A stretch of DNA of 64,000 bases, taken from positions 62,001 through 126,000 of the forward strand of contig VTFK01000325.1 in the NCBI GenBank assembly GCA_009617715.1, read 5' to 3'. The DNA is from Plectrocnemia conspersa. Its lineage: Eukaryota; Arthropoda; Insecta; Trichoptera; Polycentropodidae. The translations under genes were made by a program, and so were the position numbers. The notes beneath the pieces were generated by a model. It did not search any database, was not told where the DNA came from, and saw only the letters and a program-made list of their open reading frames with translations. Below, one piece after another: positions 50,571-63,860 of this stretch; positions within the stretch are counted from its first letter, which is position 1; each line of letters starts with the position of its first letter.

Positions 50571-51000
50571 ATAAAAATATAAAGCACTCATCGATCTGTT
50601 TACGTCGCATAATTCAAGTCTAGCAATAAAATCGCGTGAAACGGCAACATTTTAAATGGCTCTGGGCGGTTTTTAACGACAACACTTCCAAGACAAGGGA
50701 TCCGCTTAACCCTCTCGGGCCGAAAGTTTCCTTTCATTGAATACCGCGATAAAAACTTGTTTATAAAATTTGCGTCGCGCTTTTGGAAGGGCTCCAAAAT
50801 TGGGCCGGAAAGTCACCCCTTAAACTCACACCCCTTGGCTTTGTGGGTCGAAAATACCCCCCCGGGTCGGAGTCACGGGTGTCGACCTCGCCATTTTCGC
50901 GAACGAGTAACGATGGACTATGGGCGAATGTCGGTTCGCCGATAAATTTGCAAACGAGGCATCCGCTGGATGAAAAATATTATGTAATGGAAAAAAATAA
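50571..51000. other. GC-richer non-coding island
   Basis: Overlapping plus frames at 50757-51049 and a minus frame at 50600-50797 show no domain. A C-run (CCCCCCCGGG) occurs near 50858-50867. Candidate regulatory DNA. Confidence 0.4.
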
Positions 51001-51710
51001 AAAAGAAGCGAAACAATGCGATAATTTTAAAAAAATGATATTATTTTAATGTTAACGTATGCATTATTTTTTAGGGAAAAAAAAACCCTTTGAAAGGCAA
51101 ATAAAAATTATAATAAAATAAAATCAACCCTTTGACTCATGTGTTAGATTCCTGTCAAAGTTTGCTCTTGCTCATATAAAGCTATTGAAGAATCATTTTT
51201 TATAATACAACAACTTTAATACTGTTTTAGTTTAACCGAATGAATATTTATATAATATATAAGAATAAAATTGATGCTTTCAAAACAGCTGTCACTATGC
51301 ATAAAAAAACTTTTTTAAAAATTAATTACGATATTTATTAAAGCGATTAGAAAAATCTATGAAAACAAATCTGTAATGATTGATCGATATTATCGGATAT
51401 TAAAAAAAAACAGTAATTACAATCTCCCAGACACGAATGAAATTAAAAAAAAACACTAGTCTACGTAAGTTTCGAACACAGATATTTTAGGTATGTCACT
51501 GGCTTAAAGCCTAAAAAAATACTATTTATAGTTAACCTTTTACATTTTTTACTTCTCTTAGATCTCTGCTTTTTAACTACAACATACAGAAAATGTACAA
51601 AAATATCCCAAAATATTACCTTGTAGTACGCATGATTAAAAAATATCATAAATATTTTTTATTAAATGTTAAGTATTTATATATCTTATAGTATTATAAA
51701 AAAGTGTATT
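51001..51710. other. AT-rich non-coding stretch
   Basis: Nothing recognised. Confidence 0.4.
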
Positions 51711-52030
51711 TTTTACGATCTACTTATTATTCATTCATTAGCTAATCGCCAAGGCGGCATAAATCTACGACGGTTTAAAGGCACATTAGCGAAAATTTAT
51801 CGACTCATTTTACCGTCAATTTTTAACCTTTAACGTCTTCTTTGACAAATCGCCAGCGGGCACGAAACGCTCGTTCGCATGACTAACCGAAAATGTATAT
51901 GGCTATGCACATACAATACGAAACAGCATTAGCAAATTAACGAAATTAACTCTGCTGTGAAGCAAAGAGCTGTTTTATTTTTGTTTATCACGATCGGAAC
52001 CCAGAAGCTAACACCATAAAAATAGGGTAT
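51711..52030. other. GC-richer non-coding island
   Basis: CCATAAA at 52014. No coding frame. Confidence 0.4.
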
Positions 52031-52440
52031 AAACTAATCATTTTAATGTTATTTTCCGAAGCCTATAAATATATTAGATTTTCTTGTGTATCTTGAAGTA
52101 AATTATAATATAAGAAAAATATGCTACAGATTATACTTAAATGTTAATCTGACTTATAGAGTTCAGTGTTTCAGCAACATAGCCTACAACAAATAAAATC
52201 CTTAAACGCAAGACTATTTCTGAAGCGTCTTAAATTATTATAAAGCATATGAAGTTATTTGTATTAGGTAATTCCGAAATGAATGTCGTTTAAACAGTGC
52301 ATCTGTGAGCTGTGAAGTTTTAGGTGCTGATAACTGAGTACGTATTTTTTATAGTCACCACCTAAAACCCTAAAATTTACAATGGCAAAATATTTTTAAT
52401 TTGCATGTTAAAATGCATTAAGTTTTTACTCGATATCAAG
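52031..52440. other. AT-rich stretch before the mariner remnant
   Basis: TAACTGAGTACGTATTTT near 52331 nearly matches a word at 17146 (ACCTGAGTACGTATTTT). This may be a trace of a shared old repeat. Confidence 0.3.
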
Positions 52441-52441
52441 T

Positions 52442-53275
52442 ATAGTCCCGGATGTAGGAGACCAGCAAAGATAGAGGATGATGTCCTGACTGCATAAATC
52501 AAAGCAAATCATACGTAAACTATCTATTAGCTGTCCGAAAAATTAAACCAGTTAAATTCTACATTATATAGATATATTAGAAAGATTGGGAAAGCTTGAG
52601 GACAATGTATATGAGCTCCACACGAATTTCGCGAAGGATCTTGGATCTTTAAGTAGGTCGCCTTTTATTGATCATTTGATAACCCGACAGTGGCGTAGCT
52701 AGGGTATGTTTCGCCCAGGGCGATCCTTAAAATTACCGCCCCTCCCCTCTCATAAATTTCTTAAAATAATAAATTGGTTATTATTAAACTTTTTTATTTG
52801 TGAATTTATATATGCGTTCAGGGTTAAGAACCACACTAGACGATCCCATCGCGAATATGCCGCCCCCAAGCAAGTGCCGCCCGGGGCGGTCCGCCCCCTA
52901 CGCCCCACCATAGCTACGCCACTGTAACCCGATATGAGAAATTGGTGTTGTACGACAATATACGTTGAAGGAGACAGTGGTTATCCCAAGGCCGAGTAGC
53001 AAAACCTACCTCAAAGCCAAGGCTCACTATCAATAAAGTTGTTTTGTGTGTATAGTGAAATTGCACAGAAATTGTGTATTACGAAACTCTTAAACCTGGC
53101 CTAACAATAACAGCAAGCTCTTTTTGTAGTCAGCTTGATCTTGAAAAAAATCCTGCTGAAATTAACTGGTTTACTAATAGAAAAAAATCAAAATGCAGAC
53201 GGTGACAAAAAATATCAAAATGCAGAGAGAAATCAATATTTTGCATCAAGGCCTCTTAACATATTATGCTAAATT
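52442..53275 (+). pseudogene. mariner transposase remnant, interrupted by a MITE
   Basis: The left part reads RRPAKIEDDVLTA, LSEKLNQLNSTL, IRKIGKA and APHEF, the mariner paired DNA-binding region. Four in-frame stops break it. The right part resumes at YEKLVLYDN, then VVLCV, LCITKLL, SQLDLEKNPAEINW and a decayed LHQG where mariners have HQDN. The 237-bp MITE sits between them; excising it with one target copy restores the frame across the junction. No terminal repeats were found. Inactive. Confidence 0.88.
52680..52932. mobile_element. hAT-type MITE with 8-bp target duplication
   Basis: The element proper is 52688-52924 (237 bp). It starts CAGTGGCGTAGCTAGGGT and ends ACCATAGCTACGCCACTG, 18-bp inverted repeats with one mismatch. 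The octamer TAACCCGA flanks both sides (52680-52687 and 52925-52932). The size of the duplication and the CAG start point to hAT machinery. It has no coding capacity of its own. The GC-rich right half (GCCGCCCCCAAGCAAGTGCC) is nearly identical to the 37.6-kb copy. Confidence 0.95.
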
Positions 53276-55439
53276 TTTTTTAATAACCAAAAAATAGAAG
53301 GTGATATTTAAAATAAAATTATATTTTTAATTATAAAAAAAACATATAAAAGTGATTTTGTGGCTTTAATAAAAAAACAACATTCATTTAGAGTTTGACT
53401 AATAGATTTGCTGCCTAATACTTACTTCTCGGCTTATTTGATAAATGAAACACGTGTAAGTTATTATCTGAATGTTCTTAAACCTAAATAAACTAACATA
53501 TTTATTTATTATTCTATCTAAAATAAATAATACAAAATTATAATAAAACATACATTGGTCTTCACATGTGTTAGAAGATAAAAAGTAGCTAGTATTAATA
53601 AAAAATAATTAATACAAATGGTGTAGTTAATAATTTATTGACAAAAAACCTTTTACTATATCCAAATATTGCAATAGTGCTAAACCAGAAATATTAGGTA
53701 TTAAAAAAAATATAAAGTATAAATGCTATTATAATTTTTGCAGTGAATAAACTATGCATAAAAGTAATTAAAAGAAATATACTTTTTTTAAAACTTTTTA
53801 TTAAAATAGCAATTAAAAAAAATATATTCGAAATTGTTTTACATAATGTGCAGAAAATTAAGCGTATATACTATTTTACATAAAGTTTTAAAATAAAATA
53901 CTATGCTGCAAATTTGACTTTGTTAACTAGTTAATTTTTCAAGCTCATTATAATAAAAAAAAATAAGTTGATAGATCTTGTTTATTTTAGATGTATTTAG
54001 TTGTTTTTATTTATTTTATTTTTTTAACATATTTATTTAAGTGATATTTTGAAAAACTATTTATTGTATATTATATTATATTAAAAGCAAAATATTTTAT
54101 TAAAATAGATACATTTCATTCAATATATTTGTATTTTCATATTCTGGCGTTTGTAATAAATTGGCAAATTATTTTGAAAGTGAATGGCAATTTAGGAGCT
54201 AATTGAAAATAATTACACTTAATTAAAAAGCTTCTTCTACTACACTGGCTATATTAAAGATAATGTAATTTATATTAATGAACGATATTAAATGAATAAT
54301 TCAAAAATATACCTTTAACGTTCTGTAGAACGTTCACCTTCAACACTAAAGCTTCTAATTTAATAATGAATGGTTTCTGAAAAGTATGCGTTTGAGACCT
54401 AGCTTGTGAAAAAGATTTTTATAATAATATTTAAATCATTTATAATTTATATATATATATATGTGTTTTAAAATTAATTTTAATAATAATACTATTATCT
54501 GATTCCCTAAATATAAACTAAGAATTGTGTTTTATTTTTGAACCATTGTTTATGTTAAATGTGCCGTAAAAAATCGTTTAGATTTAACCAGATTTTTGTT
54601 ATTTTTCAGAAAGTGCTAGCGAATATTCATTTAGTCGAAATAAAGTCACTTCAGGCTAAATCAGGAATGCAATGAAAGTCAATGGACCACGAAAAGGGTT
54701 TTTCGGCAAGTGTATTACAATCAAATCACCATAAAGAATAACCGAAGCATAGTAATCGTTTGTGAATTTAGGATAATATTAAAATGCCTTTTAGTTAAAC
54801 AGTCACTATAATCATTACTGCTTACATGTGATAAACGACTTATTTAGTAATAGTTACATTTACTTAACAGTAAGATTTTAGGTGTTTATTTAATATAAAA
54901 TAAATAACAAGATTTTGATTAACTTATATAAAAAAAAACCTTGACTTAAGCATAATTAAATATGATATTAATATACTGTCCTGATTTTATAAAAATCAAA
55001 TCCTATAAATATACCATTTAATGAAAACTAGCTAGCAAGTGGGTATTATTACCAGACGCTCTACTTTTTGGGTTTAAAATAGATTTTTCGTATAAAATTA
55101 ATAAAATTATAATATGGATGAAATGCCATTTTAAGCTAATTATTTTATTATTATTTATCGGTAGGGTTATATGTTATGTTAAATTATATATTAGTAATTT
55201 TTGTATTTAAAATAATATTATTTTGCGTTTAGCATTTTTTTTTTATATTTTATTCATGTTACTAAAAATAAATTATATTTTATAATTTTTTTACATTTAC
55301 ATAATAAATATTTTTTTCTATTTTTATTAAATAAAATAATGCGTTATTTAATGGAAAGGTATATTTGCCGTTTCATCTTTTTTGTTTAGGTCCTAAGCAA
55401 CAAAAGATGGAACGGTTAAATTGGCTCATATCCTAAGCC
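53276..55439. other. AT-rich gene desert
   Basis: Nothing recognised. An (AT)n run lies near 54448-54464. Confidence 0.45.
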
Positions 55440-56583
55440 TTAGGACTAGAGTCTCCAATTACTCGAACCATCAACTACTCGAGTATCGAATATTAAAATT
55501 TTAAAATACTCGAGTACTCGAGTACTTTCGAGTATTTACCAAATGTACCAAAATAGCTATTATTCAAATTCGTGCACATATAAATAAATAAATAAAATAC
55601 TTAGTATGTTAATTTTTACAATTATTTTAACTTCACGAACATACTTTTTAAAAACAATAATGCAAAAAGTGTCTCGAATTTAATATTACTGCTAACCTTT
55701 GGATTTATTATTCCCGTTATGGAAAAAACCCTTTCCGTTGCTGTTGATGTTGGTCTTATTGTCATTAACGCGTTGGATAAGGGTTATAATTTATATCTGT
55801 TCGCTTTTTATAGATATAAAATTTTTTGAACTCTCTTTTTATATTCTCTTCTTTCATTCCCTTCTCTGCTTTTCTCTTATTTCCTTCGACTATTGACAAA
55901 ATAGTATTTTGTAATTATTCTTGAATAGATTTTTTTTCTTAACAATATACAATATTCTACTCCTTTTGATTATTGCGAAGAATTTAAATCTATATCCTTT
56001 GAAGATGTATTTGGGTGAATCCCTTTCACTCTAGAGCTAAACGGTTCGCAAAGAACTAACTTTACTTTAAATGCCTTTGAAACACACAATTGTTTTGATT
56101 TATATTTTAAGCTGAGGGATCAGTATAAACAATTGACAACACTTTACGCTACAACTGCATAGTCATAAAACCTAAAATTATTTTTGTTGATATTTCATAT
56201 TGTTCATTGCCATAAATTAGATAAGTCGGATTGATCATAAATTAGATTTGTCGAACAGAAAACACAAAAGAAATTTTTCCGTCGTACCCACTAACATAGC
56301 CGACGACCGGAACTATGCAACTATGGAACTATGAAAAAAGGATACCTGATAGTAACCGCTCTAACTCGGGACTTCGGGCATAAACGCCAAATAAAAGCAA
56401 GACGTTAACCTTTACCGAACCGAGTTAAAGTTATTTTTGTTTCCGAAATATTTCAAATTTTTTTAATTTCGAGTATTAATCGAGTAATTTTCAAAATACT
56501 CGATTATTAAGTACTTGAAAAATAGACAAAAATACTCAAGTATCGAGTACTCGATTACTCGAATTGGAGACTCTACTTAGGAC
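55440..56583. mobile_element. hAT-type element with CGAGTA-rich ends
   Basis: The element proper is 55448-56575 (1128 bp). It starts TAGAGTCTCCAATT and ends AATTGGAGACTCTA, a perfect 14-bp inverted repeat. The flanks are TTTAGGAC and CTTAGGAC, an 8-bp duplication with one change. Subterminal regions carry many CGAGTA/TACTCG words on both ends (55466-55542 and 56466-56560). No transposase domain is recognised inside, so it is probably non-autonomous. Confidence 0.88.
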
Positions 56584-57150
56584 ATGCGCCAATTTCTCTG
56601 CTACTTTTAGTGCGTTTTATTGTAGACGACTTTTATCGACCAACACGATAGAACAGTGCTATAAATTAGCCTTTAAAGCATAGGTTCGAATCCCATACAA
56701 ACCATATATTTTTGTCAATCATAATTAGTGACAATATATAATTTTAATCTCGATTGACTGTCACAGATAAGGGTTTTTAAATGTTCCTTATCTTACAGAT
56801 GAACATATCAAAATTTATGGCATGGATTTACAGACTTGGACAGCTATTGCCTAGTGTCTTACTTCTTACATAATAATTGTTTATTGTGTTTACTTCGTTA
56901 AAACGTATTAGGCCATTATTATATAATGTTGCAATGAAAGATTCACAATAAATATATTTAGTACACTAATCAAAAGGATACTTTTTTATCAAAAACACAA
57001 CATTACATGGTATGGGAAAACGATGGCACGTCACTCAGATCCTAACTTAAAGCGATGTGTTGCTAAGCAAATAAAAAATATATATTTTTTAAAGTTAAGC
57101 TTTATTTCCAAATATCGTTTATGCATACAATATACTTATGGAATATATAA
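56584..57150. other. AT-rich stretch with an isolated B-box-like word
   Basis: GGTTCGAATCCC at 56691-56702 resembles a tRNA T-arm, but no matching A box or cloverleaf is present upstream. Confidence 0.3.
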
Positions 57151-57690
57151 TTAATTAATTACAAATACTAGCCTTTGAGTTTTGCTTCTAGGCTGGAACG
57201 CTTTGGACCAACGCCTGTCATGTTTCAGCGGTAGATTCGCCATAATAATAATAATAATATCATCATTTGTGTATAATTCGACTAAATTATTCCACACGCG
57301 CCCCGGCGGAAATCACAAGTGTAAATCCCCTTCAGTTTAAAAGACAGGCGCCCCAGGTATCAGATTAAGGTTTATGTTAATTCGGACGTCCGACGGCGGA
57401 TTTATTTGCGGGGCCTTGATAAGGGTCTTGTGGACCACTCGCCGATAAGCCTAACCGATACGGGACGATCTGTTTCTAAATAACGGTTCCGAATGAAAAC
57501 GATGAATAAATAAAGACCGCATACTAAATTCGCGGTCCACTCCTGCGACCGCAGTTCATATTTTCTTTTATGTATTTGTAAAAAATATCAGATAGAGGTT
57601 TTGTAGATGGAAGTTGGAAAGAGAAGAGTTTCGCGCGGTACGTGGTTTGTGGTCAATGGTTGAAAGCTTTCGATGGTTTACATTATAAAT
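57151..57690. other. GC-richer non-coding island
   Basis: Strong contrast, many CG words, a short (AAT)n run at about 57243-57259. No coding frame. Confidence 0.4.
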
Positions 57691-57902
57691 GTGGCCCAAA
57701 ATATTATATATATACTCTCTTTTACTTGAAAAAAAATCTACACATATTTATTTTATTAAAAAATGCTAGTATAAAATAGCTTTTAGATTATAGGTATTTC
57801 GAAAATAATTTTCATTAATACTTGAGTTATAACTTTTTTGATAAATCGGGTAATAACAACTTATAAAAATATATCTGATCAATTATTACAAATGATCATA
57901 AA

Positions 57903-58316
57903 GGGTGTTTTTTTTTTTTAAATATTTATTTTTAGAATTGCCAACACTTCTTCTATCGACAGCTGATTTGTGCTTAGTTTGATTTGCCATTTCACCATAA
58001 ATAGTCTTACGCTAAAACAATGCTTGCAAATTGTGCAAATTTACTTTGAAAATTATGGTTCAGTTCGTGAAACCTTACCGTGCGTTACGTCCATTTTACG
58101 GTAAAAATAAACATCCATCTGAGCAAGTAATTCAAAAATAACCATTTTCGCACCATGCATACTCTAATTGATAATACGTGTACGCAGGGACGTCGTACAG
58201 TCCGCACCGAAGAAACTGCTGTGGAGCGTATTATTGAGGAGGACATGAATGAGTCGATTCGCTATAGTGAACAGCAATTGGAGCTGTGTTCATCTACTTT
58301 ATGCAAAATTTTGTAG
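57903..58316 (+). pseudogene. mariner/IS630-like transposase N-terminal remnant
   Basis: An end-like GGGTG plus T-run (57903-57919) is followed by plus-strand pieces IYFENYGSVRE, YRALRPFYGKNKHPSEQVIQ and RRTVRTEETAVERIIEEDMN, ending QQLELCSSTLCKIL. Order and spacing match the helix-turn-helix region of IS630-Tc1-mariner-type transposases found widely in insects. Frameshifts and stops separate the pieces, the catalytic domain is absent and no second terminal repeat was found. Confidence 0.75.
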
Positions 58317-58560
58317 ATAGATATTGCTTTTACGAGCTCACAAGATCTAGCTAGTCTGGAACTTTAATAATTCTAGTAATTGTGTAGTGTAACTAAAAAC
58401 TTTTGGATAACAATGAGTGAATATAGTATTAAAAAATAAAATATGTACTAAATTATAAATTGTATAAATTCATGAATATTTCAATAGAAATTGAAATATA
58501 TACTACTATAGAATAATGTATGACATATTGGGTATATAATCCTCAATTTAAATAAACACA
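58317..58560. other. AT-rich spacer
   Basis: Nothing recognised. Confidence 0.35.
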
Positions 58561-59065
58561 TTTCAACTCAGAAATTGTATCTTGGCGTAGAACATCATGG
58601 ATTCTCAATTACGAGCACCTTTGCGATTTCGCCTTGTCGAACGTTAAAGTGTCGTGTATCGAAAGTGCATTACGTGCCGAATGTGACTTGGGTAAGTGCA
58701 CCGTAGACTGAATGCACTTTAAATAAAATATTTCTCTGTTTCCGAGACTTATTCGCACAGTACAAAGGGAAACCCGGAGGAATCGCGCAAGACGTATCGC
58801 TCTCTCTGCACAGCTGTGGGTATAGGTGTACTTTGTAGCAAAAGGGAGCATCGCAATTCCGCGCTGGCAATCCTGTCTCAATCAGCTACAGACGGGGTGG
58901 AAATGTTTAGCTTTCCATTTTAAAGGTCGGATGAACCGTATTGTGCGGGATGACGACAAAGGATTCCGCGTACGTTCTCCGGCGAGCTTCGGCGAAAGGT
59001 ACAATTTTCGCTATTGCACCTTTGAACACTTCCGCCATTCAAGTAGAATCTGTCTGGTACCTTGA
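58561..59065. other. GC-richer non-coding island
   Basis: Frames on both strands (58609-58881 minus, 58826-59065 plus) overlap each other and show no domain or splice context. Candidate regulatory DNA. Confidence 0.35.
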
Positions 59066-59250
59066 TACATATTGTGTACAGTTGAAATTTATATATTTAA
59101 AATAAAAGTATGTTTTGCCTATTTTTTCTGAATTTATTATTTTTAATATAGTAGTAAATATATTTGTATTAATTTTAAATCACCATCAAAATATTTTTGG
59201 TGCTTTAAAATATTGAATACGATCGTAACAATATATTTATAGAAAAACCA
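59066..59250. other. AT-rich spacer
   Basis: Nothing recognised. Confidence 0.35.
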
Positions 59251-59620
59251 CGTTGGTTTAATCACGTGTTGTTACCTTTCTCTCACCTACGACTTGCGTT
59301 ATCATCACACGTTATAAAAATATGTTACGACACGTTAAGGTGCCTCTCGTCCATTAGCAGACATTTGATACGGCCGCCATAATCCTATGGCATGTTAAAT
59401 TTCAATTCGGACCACGTTCGCCGTTACTTGGGTAGCAAAAAAATAATTCTCGCCTTGTAACATGAGCATTATGGCATCATCTCGTGAGCGTATCAAATAT
59501 TTATGAGAATTTTCGCGTTGACGCTCGACGGGCGACGCGCATTATTCATGCCCTCTCGCATCTTCACAATCACATATATTTCCGCATATTGCTGGGAAAA
59601 AGTAGGACGAAACTAAAATA
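59251..59620. other. GC-richer non-coding island
   Basis: Contains CACGTG near 59263 and dense CG words at 59510-59550. No coding content. Confidence 0.4.
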
Positions 59621-59940
59621 TGATACCTGGTTTCAGAAAGAATAACCAGAATAAATATATTGACAAGATAATCATGCTTAATAGATGAATTTAGATATAA
59701 TTATATGGATTCCAACTAACTCTTTCTCTGATACAAACAATAGTCTGAGTATAATGAAGTATCAAGTTTATCTGTCGTATTTTTTTTATTAATATCAAAC
59801 AATCGGTACTGTTCTATAGTTCAATGCCCTTAATAAATATTAGATAGAAACACTGGTGCCCGATGTCAAAATTCTATATTCGTGCGCGTGAATAGTTACT
59901 AGGTTGTGATTTACCCTGCGCTTTTGGCTTATATATATAT

Positions 59941-60454
59941 AACTAGTGGACCAGGCAATGCTTTGCTATTGCTTAATTTGAATATATATGTATATGAACT
60001 AGATATGTGCAGTATATGTGACAGGATGCGAATATTTATTACTTAATTAAGATATATTTAAGCAAAGGAAAATCAACAGCGGTGATGTGACGTCATGATG
60101 AGATGTAAAAACTATAGTTCAGTGGCGAACATCTAAAACTTTATGGCTTACAAAAAGAAATATGCGGCGGTGATGTGTCATAAAACGGCAGTTAGCATCT
60201 AAAATTTAATTTATGTGTTATAAAAAATATGCTGCCTCGACGATATTATATTATATGAGATGCCGTCAAAACTATTGAAAGCGTTTTGAGCCATACATCA
60301 CTATAAAAACAACTTGTCGAATTTCATTTGAGCCACTCTTTAAACACTCATGGTATTAATAAAAACAAATTGTAAAAATTTTAATGAAATCGGTCCAGTA
60401 GTTTTTAAGTTTAGAGTACATACACATATGAACATTGCCTTTTATTTAAATAGA
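59941..60454. mobile_element. probable old dispersed retroelement scrap
   Basis: It begins ACTAGTGGACCAGGCAATGC after an AT repeat. It ends with AATGAAATCGGTCCAGTAGT and an AT-rich tail. Similar end words recur in many insect dispersed repeats. There is no coding remnant and no clear target duplication. Class not assigned. Confidence 0.4.
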
Positions 60455-62570
60455 TTGTTTGCCGCAATGAAGTGCCAACATGTACGTACGCCACATGTAT
60501 AAAATAACTAGATTGGAATAATATATTTGTAAAGCAGCAAAAAGCCATTTAGCTCTAACGGAGTTCGGCTTAAGCAAATAAAATTATGATATCATGTCAC
60601 TAAGATTATTTAAAAATAATTCAAAATAAATTAGTGATGCATTGCGTTGTAAAAATTGCAAAGCGTTTAAGCTAATTTTATTTTTTCTTTGCATTGGTAT
60701 GGTTAGTATATATCTAGAAATAAAACATAAAGTAGGAGCATACACATGTTTGGTTCACTACATTTTCGACAGATTTTTTTTTTTGAATTCTAAAGTACGA
60801 GTAAGTGTATACCAATTTTCATGACGTGCTTTCTAAGTTTAGTAATAGCTCAAGGGAATTTATACTACTCTCGCAACGTCCCAGTACGTTTTGTCCAATC
60901 AATGCAGTGACAGGCATACTTTTTATCTAGAAAAATAAAACAGTGGTATCGTTAAAATTAATATTTAATAGACCATTTCTCAAATAAATGTGTAATAAAA
61001 TGTATTAGTGAAATTAACGTATTATTTTTTTTGTTACAGGTAAGAAACTCATGACTACCGAAGTTCTACAGAGCTTCAAAATAATATAAGGGAGTAAACA
61101 CTAAATACAACTCAGTTGTTTATTATACATTTTTTTTATCAGTTTTTCGTTCATATTGTATTTTTTTTATTACTAAAAAATCATTATTGATATTGTATAT
61201 AATTCATTCAATGAGTGAAATTTTATTTAAGACTCCATGTAGCTCCTAGATTCTTGTAATCTCATAAATGATAATCGTGATGAATAATTAAAATCTGGAT
61301 CGTACATATTAGATAATTAAAATTATATAATAATGAGCTACTTTATGTATAAATAAAATCATATCCCAAATATCAACTCTTCATAATTAATTTCCTCAAT
61401 AATGTACAATGATGTAAAACAACAGAGATAAGATTAAATCTTAACTTGATTATATAATAATACATATTTAAATATCAAATATTAAATTTGATAAATTAGT
61501 TGAACACTACAGATTTTAGAAAAAAATTATAATCGCAAAATCTTATAAATTGAATCTATGCCAAAAAATATCAGCTACAAATTAATTTTGAGAAATTTTT
61601 CTTAGCATAGTGCAAATACGTTATGTTATACATTATTAGTTCTACTAAATAACATTTTTTATTTATCAATTAAATTAACCCTTAAATGCATGATTTTTCC
61701 AAATTCAAAAATAAAAATATTTTTAAATCAAAATTAGGCTAAAAATTACAGCAAAAATAATTGAAAAAATATTTGGACTTAATCATGAATTATATTTATA
61801 TAAAAATGCTTTCTGTAAATATGCATCGTCATGCAGAACGCGAACAAAGTTTATTAAAATTAAAAACATTAAAAATATTTACAAGTGGAAATTTTTCTTC
61901 TTATTAAAACATAAGACCACACAACATTTTTCACACATTGTTTGTGAAATTCCATTGCATTACGGTATTTTGCATCTGTTCCTCTTGGTCAATATGGGCC
62001 AGTTTCTACAACTACATATTTTGTTTATTTTATTCAACCATTACAAAAAAATGGAAATAAAAAGTAGTAGACTAACCATTATGGAGTATATAAATTAATT
62101 TTATTTCGTTTTATATCCACTAGCACTAATGAAAACAAATGTTAAAATTCCCAAAACTGTGACAAATTTGCACCTGATATTTTTTTTTTTTAAATGGCAT
62201 TATCACGCGTACAGAAACGTCTATCGGAATAATTTAAAAACACAATGGCTCGGCGTTTGTTACACATATGTAACACTATGCAATAGAGTTCCTTTAATAT
62301 AAGCGCTTAAATAAATTGTTGCAGATTTGCAACACTGAATTTAAGGGTTAATCTATGATCACATTTAAACTATTAAAAAAATTATACGTAATTTATATTA
62401 TTTGAAATAGGGCTCATCTGCATTTGAATCTTTTAACAATCTGCTATCAAATAACGTCTGTACTTGAATTATTCCCATATATTTTTATAAAAAAGCTTAT
62501 TTATCACAAAATTAATTTTTATTTTACATTCACAATATCGAAAACATACGATTTTTCGGGTCCAATTTTT
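60455..62570. other. AT-rich desert containing a splice-junction-like site
   Basis: No gene. The AG|GT junction at 61039/61040 is listed separately. Confidence 0.4.
61020..61100 (+). promoter_or_regulatory. candidate recursive splice site (ratchet point) 2
   Basis: A T-tract of about 12 nt followed by GTTACAG (AG at 61038-61039) runs straight into GTAAGA. Both halves score well by eye against insect acceptor and donor consensus. A weaker GTAAAC donor about 50 nt downstream (61092) could define a recursive-splicing exon. The alternative is a terminal exon, but its frame ends after about a dozen codons. Confidence 0.42.
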
Positions 62571-63060
62571 AAATTATGCAACTTAACGTCACGGCTTCAT
62601 CGTTTATGACTAAACGACGTCGTTTTATTCATTCCCCGGGATATTTCGATGGTCTCTCTTTCTCTTTGACCTTTTTCTCGTTTCACTCTCTCGCCTGCGT
62701 GGCGTCTAAAAACACATAGAAAATGAAGGAGAGAAAAAAAAAGTGAGGCAACGACCATGATTGATGAATATTTATGTGAAAGCGATAATGCTCTGGCAGT
62801 AGTGCGCGGATTTCTCGGAAAAATCGGTCCGGACCGTCACGTCTTTACGGAAGCTGCGACGTATGGGGATTCAACTTATGAACCTTCCTAAGTCTACGTC
62901 ACAAAACGCAAGCATGTATTATCTACGTGTGTGTTTGTATGTCCGTACGAACTCAACCAGTGTAATCTGAGTAGGGTCTCCTCCGCGAGACAATCTAAAT
63001 ATTTACGTTCGCTTATAAGTGAAATATTTCATGTGACCTGATACATTCGAGCTTAGGATA
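62571..63060. other. GC-richer non-coding island
   Basis: Pyrimidine-rich left part with CTCTCTTTCTCTTTGACC, then dense CG words to 62890. No coding frame. Candidate regulatory DNA. Confidence 0.4.
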
Positions 63061-63860
63061 CAAATATCTGCCAATAATGATTAATTTGAATATTAAATAA
63101 CTTATTTGTATTTACAACGTAAATTATTAGAGACTTAATACACAAAAAACATACATTTTTAAAGGTAGAGATAGACCATAATGCGATTTAATATCAATAT
63201 TTTCTATTCCTATTAATAATCAAAGCTTTCTATCAAGACAAATAAAAAATGTGTGACCCTTGGAATTATCAGAAATCACTAGCGAACAGTCGACGAATAT
63301 GGTTCATTTGCCAATCACTAGACCGACGGCAAGCACTTGTTATTTGACTTTGCCGCCCTAAACAAATATCTACATGTTTATGTACACATTTTCATTAAAT
63401 ATATTTTTTTCTTATACTTATATGACATCGTCTCTGAGCTAAATAAACTAATATTAAAGACTTATTTGTACGACCTAGCTCAAATTTATTTAATCATCAT
63501 GATATTCATTCATGTGATAAGAAGAAGATTTAAAGAAAGTAATCTGAGTGGATCGATCGAAATTATAATTGTATTTAATCACTAATTTAGATCTCCCAGA
63601 CACGATAGATATTAAAAAACATCCAGCTCTACACAATTATTAGTTTTTATCAAGCTAAAAAGTCACACTATTTAGTCACTAATCCTGAAAACCATAATAA
63701 CTTTAGGGATAGATTTCAACAGGGCAGTGCTTATAAGCATATACATATGTATGTGAAAAAAATATATTGGTATTTTTATACCAAATCTCAAACTGAGTTT
63801 TTGCAAATAGCAATCTGGAAAATCAATAATGCAAATTTTGATTTGTTAAATTAACCGCAG
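63061..63860. other. AT-rich non-coding stretch
   Basis: An 82-codon plus frame (63337-63585) is hydrophobic and AT-driven with no recognisable family. Left as non-coding. Confidence 0.35.

Noticed and set aside
56691..56702. tRNA-like B box GGTTCGAATCCC
   Set aside because: No A box, anticodon arm or acceptor stem can be built upstream, and the T-stem has a mismatch.
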